From positions 186,001 to 250,000 of the forward strand of contig NZ_JAUQOM010000004.1 of NCBI RefSeq assembly GCF_030580935.1: 64,000 nt of DNA, read 5' to 3'. The position numbers and the translations under genes are program-made. Below the pieces are notes generated by a model, which worked only from the letters and a program-made list of their open reading frames with translations, made no database searches and had not been told where the DNA came from. Positions 1-9,086 of this stretch are shown in pieces (position 1 is the first letter of the stretch; every line of letters starts with the position of its first letter). Source of the DNA: Sphingobium cyanobacteriorum. Lineage in GTDB: Bacteria > Pseudomonadota > Alphaproteobacteria > Sphingomonadales > Sphingomonadaceae.

Positions 1-525
1 TATGAGATATATATGCCCGCACAGTGCCTGCGCGCGGCCTATCTCAAGGCGATCGCACTCGGCCAGGATCTGGGCGTGGTCGATTTCGGCTTCCACGCCC
101 TGGCGTCCATGCGTCTGGAAAAAAGCTATGGCATCTGGTCGCGTGAATTCAGCCGGGACTATACGCCGGGCATGGCGGGCCTTGGCCGCTTCATCGACTT
201 CAGCAAGGACTTCATCGGCAAGGATGCCGCCCTGGCCGAACGGGACACGCCCGCCGATCGCACATTGGTGACTTTGGCCGTCGAGGCGACGGATGCCGAT
301 GCGTCCGGTTACGAGCCGGTATGGCATGACGGGAACTATGTCGGCTTCGTGACGTCGGGTGGTTATGGCCACCGGGTAGGCACCAGCATCGTGATGGCCT
401 ATATCGACCGGGCGGTCGCCGACGCACCGAATGGCTTTGCAGTATCGATCCTGGGCGAGAAGCGCCCCGCGCAAATCGCACGAGAAGCCCTGTATGATCC
501 CGCCTCCGTCCGCCCGCGCAGTTAA
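1..525 (+). CDS. C-terminal part of a GcvT-type folate-binding enzyme (partial)
   Basis: The frame is open from base 1, so the N-terminus lies outside the window; 174 residues remain. The segment LRLEKSYGIW followed by AGLGRFIDFSKDFIGK resembles the folate-binding aminomethyltransferase domain shared by GcvT, dimethylglycine dehydrogenase and sarcosine dehydrogenase. The last ~70 residues (…YVGFVTSGGYGHRVG…) match the C-terminal barrel domain of that family. These enzymes pass one-carbon units from a methylamine or methoxy donor to tetrahydrofolate in the cytoplasm. The wording 'LRLEK.Y..W' is closer to dimethylglycine/sarcosine dehydrogenases than to the glycine-cleavage T-protein. Without the N-terminus I cannot tell whether a FAD-oxidoreductase domain precedes it, and a THF-dependent O-demethylase remains possible. 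Confidence 0.8.
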   Translation, partial: YEIYMPAQCLRAAYLKAIALGQDLGVVDFGFHALASMRLEKSYGIWSREFSRDYTPGMAGLGRFIDFSKDFIGKDAALAERDTPADRTLVTLAVEATDADASGYEPVWHDGNYVGFVTSGGYGHRVGTSIVMAYIDRAVADAPNGFAVSILGEKRPAQIAREALYDPASVRPRS

Positions 526-570
526 GCAGGCCATGGCGACACGCTTTCCAGATGCTGGGGAAATAGCACC

Positions 571-1908
571 ATGATTCGCACCGTCCTTGCCACCCTGGCC
601 CTGCTCGCGTCATCCACCGCGCTGGCATCCGCAACGCCTGCCGTTACACCGACACGAACAGCTATGACGGGGGATTTCACGCTGCTCGTAGGGGGCGACT
701 TGCTCGGCCCCTACGACACGTCCATCGATCCGGTTCCACCGCGTTTCCAACCTGTGGCCGACCTGATCCGCAAGGCCGACGTGTCTTTCGCCAATCAGGA
801 AGGCAATAGTTTCGACCTCAGCAGCTTCACAGGTTCCATCGCGGCGGAAAATGGCGGCGGCTATCCGATCCATACACCCGCCACCATGCGTGGCCTGCGC
901 GCGATCGGTATCAACCTGCTTTCGCGCGCCAACAACCATTCCCTGGACTGGGGAGAAGCCGGGTTGCTGGCGTCCGACGTGGCGCTGGATGCCATCGGCT
1001 TCATGCATGCCGGGACGGGTCGGAGCCTGACGGAGGCGCGTGAACCGGCGGTGATCGACACCGGCCGTGGCCGCGTCGCCCTGATTGCGACCGCCTCGAC
1101 CTTTCCCGGCATATCGCCCGCGGGCAATGCAGCGCGGGGCGCCGGACCGCGACCGGGCATGAACCCGCTGCATGTCGAACCTGTCCATCTCGTCAATGGC
1201 AAGGAGATGGAGGCGCTCGTGTCGATCACGCGCCGGGGCGGCTGGCAGGGTTATGACCTGCCGGACGCGGATCGCCCGGCCAAAGAAGTGCATCTGGCCG
1301 GAACGCTGTACCGCGCATCCGACACACCCGGCCTCCATTATGATGTCAGCGCCGCCGACAGGCGCGCACTGCTGGAGTCGGTCGCATCGGCCGCGACAGG
1401 TTCGGACCTCGTTCTCTTTTCGATCCATGCCCACGAAACCCTGTCGGGCGCCTATGAAGACCCCGCACCCGCCGATTTCCTGCCCCCGCTATTCCATGAC
1501 GCCATCGACAAGGGCGCGGCGCTGGTTGTTCGCCACGGCCCGCACGCCACGCAGGGCATAGAGATCTACAAGGGCAAGCCGATCTTCTATGGCACCGGGC
1601 ATTTCTTCTTCGAACTGCCACGCACGCTCACCATAGCGGGAGACGGACCGAACAGGCAGACGGTCACTTTCCCGGATAGCTGGTGGGAATCCACGCTGGC
1701 AACAGTGCACTATCATGATGGCAAGCTCGTCCGCATCCGCATTTACCCGATCGCCATCATCGACGCCGACGGCCCCGAAAAGGGCGTGCCCACACTGGCG
1801 CGCGGCGCGCAGGCGAAAGCGATACTTGAGCGGGTGGCGGAGCGTTCGAAGGCGTTCGGCACCCGCATGAGGATTGAGGGTGAAACGGCTGTGATCGATC
1901 ATTTCTGA
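571..1908 (+). CDS. CapA family (poly-gamma-glutamate synthesis type) metallophosphatase-fold protein
   Basis: A 445-residue protein with an apparent signal peptide (hydrophobic residues 4-20, Ala-rich cleavage region). It shows the CapA/PGA_cap pattern: GGDLL near residue 42, a FANQE motif, RANNHSLDWGEAGL around residue 120, an HAHE motif, and the HGPHATQGIEIYKGKPIF / YGTGHFFF C-terminal signature. The fold is that of metallophosphoesterases, and the conserved Asp, Asn and His residues line the metal site. Members act outside the cytoplasm on poly-gamma-glutamate or related envelope polymers, but no capBC partners are nearby, so the substrate is unknown. It starts 45 bp after the preceding gene and is followed by a strong terminator at 1911-1957. 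Confidence 0.85.
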   Translation: MIRTVLATLALLASSTALASATPAVTPTRTAMTGDFTLLVGGDLLGPYDTSIDPVPPRFQPVADLIRKADVSFANQEGNSFDLSSFTGSIAAENGGGYPIHTPATMRGLRAIGINLLSRANNHSLDWGEAGLLASDVALDAIGFMHAGTGRSLTEAREPAVIDTGRGRVALIATASTFPGISPAGNAARGAGPRPGMNPLHVEPVHLVNGKEMEALVSITRRGGWQGYDLPDADRPAKEVHLAGTLYRASDTPGLHYDVSAADRRALLESVASAATGSDLVLFSIHAHETLSGAYEDPAPADFLPPLFHDAIDKGAALVVRHGPHATQGIEIYKGKPIFYGTGHFFFELPRTLTIAGDGPNRQTVTFPDSWWESTLATVHYHDGKLVRIRIYPIAIIDADGPEKGVPTLARGAQAKAILERVAERSKAFGTRMRIEGETAVIDHF

Positions 1909-1910
1909 GA

Positions 1911-1957
1911 CTGGAGCGGGGCGATCCGATTGCATGGGATCGCCCCGCTCCAGCTTT
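1911..1957 (+). terminator. Rho-independent terminator after the CapA-like gene
   Basis: A perfect 17-bp inverted repeat (1911-1927 with 1937-1953) encloses a 9-nt loop and is followed by CTTTT. It begins 3 bp after the CapA stop codon and lies between two convergent genes. It lacks a good T-run on the other strand, so it serves mainly the plus-strand gene. Confidence 0.85.
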
Positions 1958-1998
1958 TCCGTGAGGGGCGGCAGGCGGCCTTGCCCGCGCCGGGCCTT

Positions 1999-3636
1999 TC
2001 AGCGGGCGGGCGCACCTTCGGGCAGGGCGGCGTCCCGAACGGGCTGGCCGGTGACGAAGGCCCGTATGTCCGCCGTCAATGCCTTGAGGCCAGGCAAGTC
2101 CGAATAGAGCATGTGCCCGCCGGGATAATAGGTCAGATTCACACGCCCCTTCCCATGGGGCAGTTGCGATACCAGATATTCGGTCGCGCCCAGCGACGAT
2201 GTGGCGTCAAACACGCCAAAGGTCATCATGACGCGCAAGGCCGGATCAAGCGCCAGTTGTTCGTCCAGGACGACATCCAGCCCCGGACCGGGCGGCGCGA
2301 TATAGCGCCAGCTATCTTCGAACCCGTAGGGGTCGGGCACAATGGATCGATATGCAGGCAGGCCCGTCTGTCCGAACATACCGGCGACATAGGCCTCCAT
2401 CGCATGGGTAATCCCGGCAGACGCGCGGGTCCAGTCCCTGTCCCGATCCACGGGCGTACCGTTCAACGGCTCGGTTTCCCGGCCATCGAACTGGCCCAAC
2501 GCCAGCCCGCGACTGGCAAGCAGGTCGCGGCGGACGCTGCCCATGCGCAGATCATGCGCCAGGAAATAGGCGGCCGGCAGGCCGATAATCTGTTCCAGCC
2601 TCGACGCCACACCCGCCCGTTCCGCCTGGCTGAGCCTGTTGCCCCGCAAGAGGGCCGAGGCGTAATCGCCATAGGCATAGTCACGCGCCTTGTGCACCGC
2701 CTGTTCCAGCGTCTGGGTCCGGTTGTCGATCAGGCCATGATACCATGCGAGCGGCACGGCGTCGGGCAGGCGCACGATGCTGCGCGCGGGATCAGGCAGC
2801 CCCCTGACCGCCCGGTCGGGCGGACCATTATAGGTCAACGCCTGTGAAACGAGAACCAGCCCGGCGACCTTGACCTGGGGGCTGGCGTTACGCAGGTCGC
2901 GCGCCAGCATGACGGCGCGATGGGTGCCATAGCTTTCCCCCACCAGATAGACGGGCGACGCGATGCGGCCATGGCGGACGAGCCAGTGGAGGATGGTCTG
3001 TGCAGCGGCATGGGAATCGCCATCGCTCGACCGGAAGGTCAACGGATCGGCGCCATCGACGGGGCGCCCATATCCGGTTTCCGGTGGATCATAGAAGAGG
3101 AGGTCCGCCACATCCAGGATGGTGTCGTCATTGGCCACGACCGGCGTTGCCGGGTCAGCCATCGCGGCGGTTGTGAGAGACACCATGCGCCGTGGTCCCA
3201 GCGCCCCGAACATCAGCATGTTCGATGCGGCACCCGGCCCGCCGTTGAACACGATCACCACGGGACGGTCACTGGCGGCCTTGCCATCGGCGACGAAGGC
3301 GGTGGTAAAGACGCTGCTGGCGTCCCTGCCCTGCCGGTCCCTGACGATGACTTCGTCCAGCAGGACATGATAGCGGACGCGCCTGGCATTGAACGTTCCG
3401 CTCTGAACCTTCGAGAAATGCCGTGGCCCGCTGATGGCGCGATCGGATGGTGCGGGCCAGGTGGACACCGAAGCAGCGGGCTGTGACGGGGCGGGCTGCG
3501 ACGGGGCGGGCTGGGCCAGGACAGGCCGTGCCAGGGCGGCCGCGCAGCAGGACAGGAGCAGGAGAGCCGCACCATATTGCCGCCATCGCGCCTGGATGGC
3601 ATGTTCACCGGAAAAGGTCGCTTGCGATCTCGACAT
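1999..3636 (-). CDS. Peptidase S10 family serine carboxypeptidase-like protein
   Basis: A 545-residue exported enzyme. A signal peptide spans about residues 20-41, then a low-complexity QPAPS repeat, then the alpha/beta-hydrolase domain. The oxyanion loop NGGPGAAS (residues 131-138) and nucleophile motif GESYGTHR (Ser235) are typical of S10 carboxypeptidases. A plausible Asp lies in FGVFDATS and the catalytic His in PGGHMLYSD near the C-terminus. Bacterial S10 members of this size are periplasmic or secreted and remove C-terminal residues from peptides. The gene stands alone; a palindrome sits directly upstream (3649-3672) over its likely promoter. The GC-rich tandem repeat that encodes QPAPS (about 3480-3520) may vary in length between strains. 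Confidence 0.9.
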   Translation of the reverse strand: MSRSQATFSGEHAIQARWRQYGAALLLLSCCAAALARPVLAQPAPSQPAPSQPAASVSTWPAPSDRAISGPRHFSKVQSGTFNARRVRYHVLLDEVIVRDRQGRDASSVFTTAFVADGKAASDRPVVIVFNGGPGAASNMLMFGALGPRRMVSLTTAAMADPATPVVANDDTILDVADLLFYDPPETGYGRPVDGADPLTFRSSDGDSHAAAQTILHWLVRHGRIASPVYLVGESYGTHRAVMLARDLRNASPQVKVAGLVLVSQALTYNGPPDRAVRGLPDPARSIVRLPDAVPLAWYHGLIDNRTQTLEQAVHKARDYAYGDYASALLRGNRLSQAERAGVASRLEQIIGLPAAYFLAHDLRMGSVRRDLLASRGLALGQFDGRETEPLNGTPVDRDRDWTRASAGITHAMEAYVAGMFGQTGLPAYRSIVPDPYGFEDSWRYIAPPGPGLDVVLDEQLALDPALRVMMTFGVFDATSSLGATEYLVSQLPHGKGRVNLTYYPGGHMLYSDLPGLKALTADIRAFVTGQPVRDAALPEGAPAR

Positions 3637-3938
3637 GCCGATACTCCCTATGAATACAGGAATGTATTCATAACTTGCATCCCCGCGTCAAGGCCGCAGG
3701 AATGGCATCGGAACCTCCGCCTTCATTCAGGCGCGGCGGACGATTGCAGGGCGTTGATTGCAGGGCGTCAGCGTCAAAAAATCATCGATGAAGAACGATA
3801 CACTATTGTCTTGACACTTTCCTGTCATTCTTCATGTTCTGGCCGACGATGTGGGACGCCCGATTGACCGAAAGGGACAGGCACGGCCGACCATTGCGCG
3901 GACTGGATACCGCACGACGCGCTAGAGAAGGAGCCGCA
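3637..3938. other. Divergent promoter region, S10 peptidase / MFS carrier
   Basis: About 300 bp without a gene. It holds the 24-bp palindrome at 3649-3672, a 13-bp direct repeat GATTGCAGGGCGT at 3742-3754 and 3756-3768, and a TTGACA hexamer at 3811-3816 that could be a -35 box for the MFS gene. A short inverted repeat TGACA-N6-TGTCA (3812-3827) overlaps that hexamer. I see no small gene. Confidence 0.6.
3649..3672. promoter_or_regulatory. Palindromic operator upstream of the S10 peptidase gene
   Basis: TATGAATAC-N6-GTATTCATA is a perfect 9-bp inverted repeat. It ends 13 bp before the S10 start codon. On the minus strand TTGACG (3691-3686) could be the -35 box, so the palindrome would cover the -10 region, as expected of a repressor site. 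No regulator gene is adjacent. Confidence 0.65.
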
Positions 3939-5237
3939 ATGACTGCAATGCTTGCGCAAGCCGGGGCAAGTACCGGCTCCAGAGGCAGACTGGCGCTTGG
4001 AATCCTCGCCCTCGTGCTGTTCGTGAACTATCTCGATCGCTATGCGCTCTCGGTCCTGCTCGAAGGCATCAAGGCCGATCTCCGGCTGTCGGACACGCAG
4101 GTCGGCCTGCTGACCGGCGCGGCCTTCGCCCTTCTCTACGCCACCCTGGCGATGCCGGTCGCCCGGATCGCCGAACATAAGAACCGGGTCATGGTCCTGA
4201 CCATCGCGATCCTGCTCTGGAGCGCAGGCACCTTCCTGTGCGGGCTTGCCGGTTCCTATGCCATGCTGTTCCTTGCACGGATGCTGGTGGGAACGGGCGA
4301 ATCCGGGGTCATGCCCACGTCGCACTCCATCGTCGGCGACAGCTATCCGATGGCGCGGCGCGGCACGGCCCTTGCAATCCTGAGTTGCGGCGGTGCGCTG
4401 GGAACGGCGCTCGCCCCGGCGATCGCAGGCTATCTGGAAGACAGGCTGGGGTGGCGCGGCACGTTCATGGCCTTGGGCTTGCTTGGGTTGCCGGTGGCGC
4501 TGGCCCTGGCATGGGTCGTGAAAGATCCCGCGCGGGGCCTGTCGGACGGTCGCCCCGCGGGCGATGCGCCCCCCTTCATCGTCGCCTTGAAGCGCCTGCT
4601 GTCGCGCCCCGCATTCGTCCTGATGGCCCCCGCCATGGTCATTACAGGGCTTGCGGAATACAGCCTCTTCCTCTGGCTGCCATCCTATCTGTCCCGCACC
4701 TATGGCGGAAGCGCGGCCAGCGTGGGCGCGATGCTGACCCTGTTCCAGGGGCTGCCGCTGTTCGCGGGCACATTGGCGGGCGGCATGATCATCGACCGGC
4801 TGGTCAGGCGCGACCCGCGCTGGCTCGCCAGGGTTCCTGCGATCGCCTGCCTGCTGGCCGCGCCCAGCATCCTCCTCATCTTCATCAGTCCATCGCTGGA
4901 AATCGCGCTGGCCATGATGATCATCCCTTCACTGGCCCTGGGTCTTTATCTCGCCCCTTGCTACACATTGCTCCAGTCGGTGGCCGGTGCACGGTCGCGG
5001 GCGACGGCGGTGGCGCTCATGACCTTTCTGGTCAACGTGATTGGCCTGGGCTTTGGCCCGGTTCTGATCGGTGGCCTCAGCGACATTCTGAAAGCGGCCC
5101 ATGGCGCGGACTCGCTACGCCTTGCCTTCTTCGTCGTGCCGCCATTATATCTGACGGCAGGCGCGACCTATTTGCTGATCGCGCGTTTCGTGCCGTCCGC
5201 CATGGCCGCGGCAAGCCAGGAATCCGTGGCGGACTGA
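3939..5237 (+). CDS. MFS transporter, spinster-type
   Basis: A 432-residue, 12-helix major facilitator carrier of the inner membrane. I chose the ATG at 3939 because AGAAGGAG lies just upstream; the in-frame sequence before it is Arg-rich and hydrophilic. Helix 1 carries VNYLDRYALSVL, a signature of spinster-like MFS proteins common in sphingomonads, and the loop 2-3 region reads ARIAEHKNR. A second charged loop, DRLVRRDPRW, follows helix 8. The substrate cannot be read from sequence; relatives move lipids, organic acids or aromatic compounds. It shares a divergent promoter region with the S10 peptidase gene and is followed 16 bp later by a small unknown gene that may be co-transcribed. Confidence 0.9.
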   Translation: MTAMLAQAGASTGSRGRLALGILALVLFVNYLDRYALSVLLEGIKADLRLSDTQVGLLTGAAFALLYATLAMPVARIAEHKNRVMVLTIAILLWSAGTFLCGLAGSYAMLFLARMLVGTGESGVMPTSHSIVGDSYPMARRGTALAILSCGGALGTALAPAIAGYLEDRLGWRGTFMALGLLGLPVALALAWVVKDPARGLSDGRPAGDAPPFIVALKRLLSRPAFVLMAPAMVITGLAEYSLFLWLPSYLSRTYGGSAASVGAMLTLFQGLPLFAGTLAGGMIIDRLVRRDPRWLARVPAIACLLAAPSILLIFISPSLEIALAMMIIPSLALGLYLAPCYTLLQSVAGARSRATAVALMTFLVNVIGLGFGPVLIGGLSDILKAAHGADSLRLAFFVVPPLYLTAGATYLLIARFVPSAMAAASQESVAD

Positions 5238-5253
5238 ACGCCCCTTCCCATCC

Positions 5254-5757
5254 ATGCAGGCATGTTCCGTGAGAGACGACCCGTTCCAGACCGCGATACT
5301 GGCCGCATGGCATGGTGAAATCTTCGGGGCCGAACTGGGCCGTCTTGGCCCAATGCTGCTGGCGGACGGGATCAGCCACACAGACAGTTTCGCGCAGATC
5401 GGCCAGGTGGAGGCATTGATGGCGCAGATACTCTATCCTGCGCTGACCCCGTCGCCCGACATCAGCGCAGCCCACAAGGCCGCCAGCGACCGGGCAACGT
5501 CTCTGCTGAAAGACTGCGGGAACTGGCAGGGCTTCCTTGCCCGTTCCACCGCATCCTTCCCCGCGGCCCTTGAACGCTTCAGGCAGATCGTGCGTATCGC
5601 CCCTGCAAGGCATCGGCCGCTGGCCGAACTGCTGCTCGCGCATGAAATCGCGCTGATCGATTTCATGGACAGGGACGCGCATCGCGTCCCCATGCCGTCA
5701 GGCAATGCGCTTGCACATTTCGTGGAAAAGGCGGCAGCCCTCGCACCGCGATCCTGA
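5254..5757 (+). CDS. Hypothetical protein, 167 aa
   Basis: I do not recognise this protein. It follows the MFS gene by 16 bp on the same strand and converges on the GGDEF-EAL gene. The composition is helical and cytoplasmic-looking, with no signal peptide or membrane segment. A run GEIFGAELGRLGPMLL near residue 21 and a C-terminal stretch LAHEIALIDFMDRD may mark conserved helices. The start is uncertain: ATG at 5254 has no strong ribosome-binding site, and an in-frame GTG lies at 5269. The frame keeps GC-rich third positions throughout, which supports real coding. Confidence 0.6.
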   Translation: MQACSVRDDPFQTAILAAWHGEIFGAELGRLGPMLLADGISHTDSFAQIGQVEALMAQILYPALTPSPDISAAHKAASDRATSLLKDCGNWQGFLARSTASFPAALERFRQIVRIAPARHRPLAELLLAHEIALIDFMDRDAHRVPMPSGNALAHFVEKAAALAPRS

Positions 5758-5773
5758 TAGCAGGCCGGGAGGG

Positions 5774-8095
5774 CTATGCCGCGCGCCGATCCTGATCCAG
5801 CTTTTGCAGCAACTGGGCCACATCCCCGGCCGGGATCGGCTTGCTGAAGAAGTATCCCTGAATCTGCCCGCAGCCTTGCGCGCGCAGAATGTCAAGCTGG
5901 TCGCTATTCTCCACGCCTTCGGCGGTCGTTTCCATGCCCAGCGCATCGGCGAGCGTGGTGATCGCGCGGATGATCGCCGTCGCCCCTTCATGCGCGAGCA
6001 GGTCGACGATGAAGCTGCGATCGATCTTCAGCTTGTCGAAGGGGAAGCTGCGCAGATAGCTGAGCGAGGAATAGCCGGTGCCAAAATCGTCCAGCGCCAC
6101 GCGCACGCCCAGCGTGCGAAGCGAATGGAGCGAGGCCAATGTCGCTTCCACATTGTCGATGAACAGGCTTTCGGTGATCTCCAGTTCCAGTCGCTGCGGG
6201 TCCAGGCCCGATCGGGCCAGCCCTTGCAGCACGATGCTGTTGAGGGTGGAACTGCGGAACTGCACCGGCGACACGTTCACCGCAATGCGGATATGGTCGG
6301 GCCAGCTTGCCGCGACCCGGCAGGCTTCATGTATCACCCATTCGCCGATCGGGATGATAAGGCCCGTTTCCTCCGCCAGTGGAATGAACTGCAACGGCGA
6401 CACCATGCCGCGAACAGGATGATTCCAGCGCAGCAACGCCTCGAAAGCCGTCACCCGATTTTGCGACAGGCCAAACAGGGGCTGGAAATGCAGTTCCAGT
6501 TCGCCATTGCGCAGCGCGTCGTGCAAATCGACTTCCATTGCCCGGCGTGCCTGCGCCTCCGCATCCATCGCCGGTTCGAAGAAGCGATGACTGCCCTTCC
6601 CGTCCTGCTTGGCACGATACAGGGCAAGATCGGCATTTTTCAGCAACATGGTCGCATCCGCGCCATCCTGCGGCGCCAGCGCGATGCCGACGCTGGCGCC
6701 CGCCACGATGCGATGGCCGTTGACGTGAAAGGGCTGGGCCAGGCTGTTGACGATGGCGCGGCCGATCTGGTCGGCATGACCGGCGCCATCATCCACCAGC
6801 AGGGCGAATTCGTCGCCCCCCAGCCGCGCCACGAACCCGGCAGGACAGGTCTGCGCCAGCCGGGCCGCGACATCGCACAACAGCGCATCGCCCACCGGAT
6901 GACCCAGCGTGTCGTTCACCGCCTTGAAATTGTCGAGGTCGAGGCAGAACAGCGCAAAGCCTTCCTTGCCCGCGCGCTGATGATACAGGGCGATCTGTTC
7001 CCGCAACAAGGTGCGGTTGGCAAGGCCGGTCAGGCCGTCATGGAAAGCCATGTGCGCGATCTGGCGCTCGCGCATCTCCACCGCGTTGACCATGCGGTTG
7101 AAACTGCGCGCCAGTCGCCCGATTTCGTCGCGCGTCTCCACCTTCACCTGGGCATGTTCGCCCGAACTGACCTTGCGTGCGGCGCTTTCCAGCGCGATGA
7201 TGGGCCGGGCCAGGTTGCGCGACATGACAAAGGCGCCCCACAGCGCCAGCAAGGTGCCGATCAGGCCGAACGCCAGAAGCGCGTTCAGGATCGGCGCATA
7301 GGCCGCCATCGCATCGGTCAGGCTATATTCCAGCACCAGCATCCGGGGCGCGGAGGGCACCAGATTTTCCACGGGCCGGGCCTGGACCAGCATATCGTCC
7401 GATCCGCGCCGCCATTCGCGCGTGGTGATATCATCGCTTTTCGTCGTGCGCAGGCCAGCGGGCAAGGCAGCGACGGGCAGCAGCCGGGGGTTGAGGTCGA
7501 CCGCGGACAATTGCGCCAACTGCGCCAGTTCCTTCGGCCCCATATTCCTGGAAAAGACCACCCAGCCGGTCAACATCGGCGCCCGCACAGGTGCAGCCGC
7601 GACCATGTGGCTCTGCCCGCGCCAGCCGACGATGCCCTGTCGCCGCCCGCTGTCCAGCGCGTCGTAGAGTTGACTGGATTCGGTTTCGGTCAACATGTCC
7701 GTATCGCCGGCGAGCGCGCCATCGACCGAGACGAACAGGGCATGGTCGATGCCGAAACGGCGCTTGAGACTGTCCAGTGCCGATGCGATGGTGGGCGCAT
7801 CACTGGTTCCGACAGCCGTGCGAAAGCCAAAGTCGCTGGCCAGCACCGTGGCGCTCTGGTCGAGCTGGCGGAACTGCAACGTCGCCATGCGCGCAAACAG
7901 GGCGCTGCCTATCGCCATTTCCTGGCGCACCGTCCTGTCGGCATAATGATCGATCGCGTTGCGCGTGGCATAAAGCGACATGCCCATGATCGCGACGAAC
8001 AGCGCGCCATAGAGCAACGTCATCTTGACGGTCAGGGCCGATCGCATGTGCCGCAACCCGCGCCGCAACCGCCGCCTGAAAAGAGCGCCTTTCAT
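5774..8095 (-). CDS. Membrane sensor with HAMP, GGDEF and EAL domains (c-di-GMP turnover)
   Basis: 773 residues. Two membrane helices (about 23-43 and 265-290) frame a ~220-residue periplasmic sensor region, probably Cache-like. HAMP follows, then GGDEF and EAL. The cyclase motif RLGGDEFALLVDD is intact; the product-inhibition RxxD site is absent (CPAG occupies that place). The EAL domain keeps FEALLRW, NVSPVQF, ELEITES, DDFGTGYSS and KIDRSFI, so phosphodiesterase activity is expected; the protein could make or degrade c-di-GMP, with the balance set by the periplasmic signal. Its ATG overlaps the cupredoxin stop by one base (TGATG), so the two are translationally coupled, which suggests the cupredoxin supplies or modulates the signal. 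Confidence 0.95.
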   Translation of the reverse strand: MKGALFRRRLRRGLRHMRSALTVKMTLLYGALFVAIMGMSLYATRNAIDHYADRTVRQEMAIGSALFARMATLQFRQLDQSATVLASDFGFRTAVGTSDAPTIASALDSLKRRFGIDHALFVSVDGALAGDTDMLTETESSQLYDALDSGRRQGIVGWRGQSHMVAAAPVRAPMLTGWVVFSRNMGPKELAQLAQLSAVDLNPRLLPVAALPAGLRTTKSDDITTREWRRGSDDMLVQARPVENLVPSAPRMLVLEYSLTDAMAAYAPILNALLAFGLIGTLLALWGAFVMSRNLARPIIALESAARKVSSGEHAQVKVETRDEIGRLARSFNRMVNAVEMRERQIAHMAFHDGLTGLANRTLLREQIALYHQRAGKEGFALFCLDLDNFKAVNDTLGHPVGDALLCDVAARLAQTCPAGFVARLGGDEFALLVDDGAGHADQIGRAIVNSLAQPFHVNGHRIVAGASVGIALAPQDGADATMLLKNADLALYRAKQDGKGSHRFFEPAMDAEAQARRAMEVDLHDALRNGELELHFQPLFGLSQNRVTAFEALLRWNHPVRGMVSPLQFIPLAEETGLIIPIGEWVIHEACRVAASWPDHIRIAVNVSPVQFRSSTLNSIVLQGLARSGLDPQRLELEITESLFIDNVEATLASLHSLRTLGVRVALDDFGTGYSSLSYLRSFPFDKLKIDRSFIVDLLAHEGATAIIRAITTLADALGMETTAEGVENSDQLDILRAQGCGQIQGYFFSKPIPAGDVAQLLQKLDQDRRAA

Positions 8096-8718
8096 CAGGG
8101 GCTCGTGCGCAGCGCCACGGAGATGTTCCGACTCACGGAGCCGTTGCCGGGCACCGGCACCAGCAGCAATTGTTCATTGTTTCTGGCCTTCATCAGAGGG
8201 TGCCAGATGGTGACTTGTGCCGTGCCGGCCGCCAGGCGCGGTATCCGCACCTGTCCATCCGCGCCGCTCTTGGCCGCGAAGGGGGTATCGACGACCTTGA
8301 TGAAACCGCTCATCTGGTCATGGATGTTGCAACCCAGCGCCACCGCACCCGCCGTCTTGAAGGTGTAACTGCGTGTTTCATCCTTGCCGAACAGCTTGAT
8401 TTCGAACCTGGCCGGCTTGGAGAAGGAATAGACGTGATGCCGTACCTTGTCATGATTGGGGAAGCGCACCGTTGCCCCGACAGGAACGATCAGCACATGG
8501 GGCGAAAAGGCCACATTTTCTTGCACCATCGTCGTGCCCCAGGGAAAGCGGATCGGCCCGTCCGGCACGCCACCGGCCGGTCGCACGGTGACAACGGCAT
8601 TGCTGACGGGCCGGCCCGCCGCATCCACGATCTTGAGATCGATATCCCCGGCATGGCTCGCCGGGCTGCCGAGCAGCGTAGCCATGCCCGCGAGAATCAG
8701 GAAAGAAAGGTTCCGCAT
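8095..8718 (-). CDS. Periplasmic cupredoxin-like protein ('methylamine utilization' type)
   Basis: 207 residues with a clear signal peptide (1-23, cleavage after SHA). The N-terminal ~100 residues resemble a carboxypeptidase-regulatory / beta-sandwich segment, followed by a plastocyanin-like copper site: His in RHHVYSFS, then Cys-x-x-His-x-x-Met in LGCNIHDQMSGF. That set of ligands is the type 1 copper pattern. Such proteins are annotated as 'methylamine utilization protein', although no methylamine dehydrogenase is present here. Coupled to the GGDEF-EAL gene by a one-base overlap, it is a good candidate for a periplasmic redox or copper partner of that sensor. The ribosome-binding site before the chosen ATG is weak. 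Confidence 0.85.
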   Translation of the reverse strand: MRNLSFLILAGMATLLGSPASHAGDIDLKIVDAAGRPVSNAVVTVRPAGGVPDGPIRFPWGTTMVQENVAFSPHVLIVPVGATVRFPNHDKVRHHVYSFSKPARFEIKLFGKDETRSYTFKTAGAVALGCNIHDQMSGFIKVVDTPFAAKSGADGQVRIPRLAAGTAQVTIWHPLMKARNNEQLLLVPVPGNGSVSRNISVALRTSP

Positions 8719-9086
8719 GAGGGGCCGACATAAAGAACAAGGATAAATAAATGCTTAGTCCAGTTTGGTGCATATTGTCCCCTGCCGCGACCACAAAGGC
8801 AATCGTGGGCCACCCAGGATGCGGACTGGCGCGGCGCACTGCCCGAACCGGCAAAACATGCATCCATGGCGGCCTGTCGAAGGGGATGGCGATGGCCGCC
8901 ACGAACGGATCGCGCCGGGTTCGACCTGACGCACGCCTTGAACGACATTGCGCGGGCGGACCGGACCGGGTCCGGCGACACTGTCTTGCAAGCGCGATAC
9001 TGTCTTGCAAGAGAATGCCAGTGTCCGATCGCACAGGCTTGCTTCGTCCTGGCAAGCGCAGCGGGCCAATCTGATGTCATCCCGCC
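8719..9086. other. Intergenic region between cupredoxin and LysR genes
   Basis: 368 bp. The start holds the AT-rich likely promoter of the cupredoxin operon (about 8725-8770). Further on, ACTGTCTTGCAAG is repeated exactly at 8980-8992 and 8999-9011; each copy contains the 8-bp palindrome CTTGCAAG, giving a 19-bp period. I see no supportable gene or terminator. Confidence 0.5.
8980..9011. repeat. 13-bp direct repeat with embedded palindromes
   Basis: Two exact copies of ACTGTCTTGCAAG (8980-8992 and 8999-9011) start 19 bp apart, and each includes CTTGCAAG. The arrangement looks like a tandem binding site for a dimeric regulator. The position, just beyond the end of the LysR gene and upstream of the cupredoxin operon, would suit control of the latter. 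Confidence 0.45.

Noticed and set aside
3742..3768. Tandem GATTGCAGGGCGT repeat as a CRISPR or iteron array
   Set aside because: Only two copies one base apart, no spacers and no replication or cas genes; probably a local duplication.
5705..8368. An 887-codon open frame on the plus strand opposite the GGDEF-EAL gene
   Set aside because: It is antisense to a gene with intact family motifs, its product is Arg/Gln/His-rich without any recognisable domain, and such mirror frames are common in GC-rich DNA.
8751..9074. Possible small gene in the cupredoxin/LysR gap
   Set aside because: No ribosome-binding site, composition unlike a protein, overlaps the direct repeats; no support beyond being open.
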